Shown here: positions 4,101 through 5,450 of the stretch, piece by piece
Numbering within the stretch: position 1 is the first letter of the stretch
Layout of the letters: the number at the start of each line of letters is the position of its first letter
Notes under the pieces: generated by a model
The model's database searches: none
Told to the model about the DNA's origin: nothing
The model's input: the letters and a program-made list of their open reading frames with translations, nothing else
Origin: JAHBXL01 sp038247555
GTDB lineage: Bacteria > Planctomycetota > Phycisphaerae > Phycisphaerales > UBA1924
Assembly: GCA_038247555.1 (NCBI GenBank)
Contig: JBBRUT010000202.1
Span: 1 to 5,450, forward strand
DNA length: 5,450 nt
Direction: 5' to 3'
Translations under genes and position numbers: made by a program

Positions 4101-5255
4101 ATGTCAACTCCAAGCCCCCTCGAACAGCACCGTCGGAAAACCCGCGTGCAGTTCTCGTCCGCGCCCGCCGAGGCCGGTTCCCGTAGCGGAGGCCAAAGGG
4201 GTGTCAAACGCGCGTTGAGCAAGGAAGACGAGAAGCTCCTTGCCTCGCTGCTCAACCCCGCCAACCCGCAGGATTACATCGACTCCCCGGCCTTCGTCGA
4301 GAAGGACGCCGAGGAAGCGATCTATCAGCAGGGTGGCGATATCGCCAAGCCCGACACCTCCTGGTACCACCCGGTCATGGATGATCTTTCCCCCGGCCGC
4401 AGCCGGACCGTCAAGAGCACCCAGCAGGTGATCCTGACCGGCGCGCAGGAAAAGGTCCTCTTCCACCAGTTCAACTTCGCCCGCTTCAAGGTCGCCCGCT
4501 TCCAGGAAGCGATCTGGGAGAGCGATACCCGCAAGCCCACCACCGAGCAGGCTCAGGAGATCCTGCGCTGGTTCCGCAAGTCTGAGATGATCCGCGAGCA
4601 GATCGCCGAGACCAACCTTGCCCTCGTTCTGGCCATGGCCAAGCGCACCCGCATGAGCGAGGTCGACTTCGCCGACCTGGTCTCCGAAGGCAACATGGCC
4701 CTCCTCCGCGCCGTCGATAAGTTCGACGCCGGCCGCGGCTACAAGTTCTCGACCTACGCCTGCCGCGCCATCCTCAAGGCCTTCAGCCGCCAGGGCATGA
4801 AGCTCTCCAAGTATCGCCAGCGCTTCCCGACCGACTTCGACCCCAAGCTCGAGCGTTCCAACTTCCTCGAGACCAAGCGGGCCGATTTCGAGCGTGACGC
4901 CGCGGAAGAGGTCAAGCGCATCGTCCTTGAGAACCGGGCCGACCTCACCCAGGTCGAGCGCACCGTCATCGAGCACCGCTTCGGCCTCGAATCCGGCACC
5001 GAAGAGAAGCCCATGACCCTCGAGCAGGTCGGGCAGATCATCGGCGTCACCAAGGAGCGCGTCCGCCAGATCCAGAACAAGGCCATGGAGAAGATCCGCC
5101 TTGAGCTGGAGGCCAAGTTCCTCGGCACCAAGAAGGCCGAGGAAGCCCAGGCCGCCGCCGAAGCCGCCGCCGCGGCGGGCCAGAACGCCCCGCAGCAGCA
5201 CCAGCAGCCCCGGCCGCCCGAAGAGAAGTTCGAGCAGCTCGTCGCTCTGAACTGA
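4101..5255 (+). CDS. Sigma-70 family RNA polymerase sigma factor, RpoD-related but atypical
   Basis: Directs RNA polymerase to promoters. The 384 residues comprise a basic, low-complexity N-terminus (1-45); a region-1.2-like block with LTGAQEKVLFHQFNFARFKVARF (about 112-134); region 2 (about 165-232) with EQIAETNLALVLAMAKR, DFADLVSEGNMALLRAVDKFD and GYKFSTYACRAILKAFSR; and region 4 (about 280-337) with LTQVERTVIEHRFGL and the helix-turn-helix MTLEQVGQIIGVTKERVRQIQNKAMEKI. An Ala/Glu/Gln/Pro-rich tail follows (345-384). A short linker (231-278, with RFPTDFDPKLERS) replaces a normal region 3. In region 2.4 the RpoD residues YATWWIRQAITR are replaced by YACRAILKAFSR, removing the Trp pair and the Gln and Thr that read the -10 element. 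The ATG at 4101 is preferred over an in-frame GTG at 4092; the ribosome-binding site is weak. It is monocistronic, with its own strong terminator. Confidence 0.93.
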   Translation: MSTPSPLEQHRRKTRVQFSSAPAEAGSRSGGQRGVKRALSKEDEKLLASLLNPANPQDYIDSPAFVEKDAEEAIYQQGGDIAKPDTSWYHPVMDDLSPGRSRTVKSTQQVILTGAQEKVLFHQFNFARFKVARFQEAIWESDTRKPTTEQAQEILRWFRKSEMIREQIAETNLALVLAMAKRTRMSEVDFADLVSEGNMALLRAVDKFDAGRGYKFSTYACRAILKAFSRQGMKLSKYRQRFPTDFDPKLERSNFLETKRADFERDAAEEVKRIVLENRADLTQVERTVIEHRFGLESGTEEKPMTLEQVGQIIGVTKERVRQIQNKAMEKIRLELEAKFLGTKKAEEAQAAAEAAAAAGQNAPQQHQQPRPPEEKFEQLVALN

Positions 5256-5284
5256 TCAACCGCTCGGAATCCCAGTCACCCTCG

Positions 5285-5318
5285 AAGGCCCCGCACCACG
5301 CGGGGCCTTTTTCTTTTT
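5285..5318 (+). terminator. Strong intrinsic terminator of the sigma factor gene
   Basis: AAGGCCCCGC (5285-5294) pairs perfectly with GCGGGGCCTT (5300-5309) around ACCAC, and the T-run TTTTTCTTTTT spans 5308-5318. It lies 30 nt after the stop codon. The poly-T is only on the plus strand, so it serves the sigma gene only. Confidence 0.95.
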
Positions 5319-5333
5319 GATGGCGTTGGTGTG

Positions 5334-5400
5334 GCACGGACATCCTGCCCGTGCTCGGCTCCGACGCCGGGGCTGAGTCGGGTTTGGGACGAAGCCCCGG
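5334..5400. repeat. Two imperfect palindromes in the right-hand intergenic region
   Basis: GCACGG (5334-5339) pairs with CCGTGC (5349-5354), with CA/TG inside after one mismatch. CCGGGGCT (5367-5374) pairs exactly with AGCCCCGG (5393-5400) across an 18-nt loop. Neither has a T-run. The remaining bases to 5450 show no gene I can support; a minus-strand frame here runs through the terminator and is rejected. These may be dispersed intergenic repeats or the edge of an element continuing beyond the window, but there is no second copy here to prove it. Confidence 0.3.
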
Positions 5401-5450
5401 GTTGAAGGTTGCTCACGCCCCCTCTGTGGCTCGGCCCGTCGCCCATGCAA

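Noticed and set aside
4104..5201. 365-codon minus-strand frame opposite the sigma factor
   Set aside because: Mirror of the sigma gene's codon bias (Leu/Gly/Ala/Asp-rich); no domain signal, while the plus strand has unmistakable sigma regions 2 and 4.
1..5450. CRISPR array, insertion sequence, prophage or defence system
   Set aside because: No regularly spaced repeats, no transposase or integrase motifs and no terminal inverted repeats with target duplications were seen; the protein genes are housekeeping.

Overview
The window is GC-rich and compact and reads like a chromosomal segment of a Gram-negative-type bacterium. The best guess is the Planctomycetota, perhaps the class Phycisphaerae. 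The reasons are the unusual RpoD-like sigma factor (LFHQFNFARFK block, YACRAILKAFSR in region 2.4, no recognisable region 3), the G-rich codon use, and a KDO-8-phosphate synthase, which implies LPS-type lipid synthesis. This placement is inference; no 16S or other phylogenetic marker was examined.

Layout. Positions 1-3367 are read leftward on the minus strand. In transcription order the genes are sodA (Mn/Fe superoxide dismutase), a small single-pass membrane protein, a 58-residue coiled-coil/membrane microprotein, an intrinsic terminator, kdsA, and rimO (ribosomal protein S12 methylthiotransferase, cut by the left window edge). kdsA and rimO are 35 nt apart and probably share a transcript. 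The terminator at 2070-2097 separates them from the genes upstream.

Region 3368-4100 has no convincing protein gene. Its left part carries the sodA ribosome-binding site and a short palindrome. A divergent, plus-strand sigma70-like promoter (3460-3488) then points at a run of stable hairpins (about 3495-3687) that ends in a weak terminator-like hairpin. I propose this as a candidate structured RNA. The rest (3688-4100) looks like untranslated leader or promoter DNA for the sigma factor gene and has several hairpins close to its start codon.

Positions 4101-5255 encode the sigma-70-family factor on the plus strand, followed by a very strong intrinsic terminator (5285-5318). The last 130 bases hold two imperfect palindromes and no gene I can support.

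Functionally the genes are housekeeping: oxidative-stress defence, LPS sugar synthesis, ribosomal protein modification and transcription initiation. The least explained parts are the candidate RNA, the sigma factor's replaced -10-recognition residues, and the glycine-rich loops with a 9-base G tract inside rimO.
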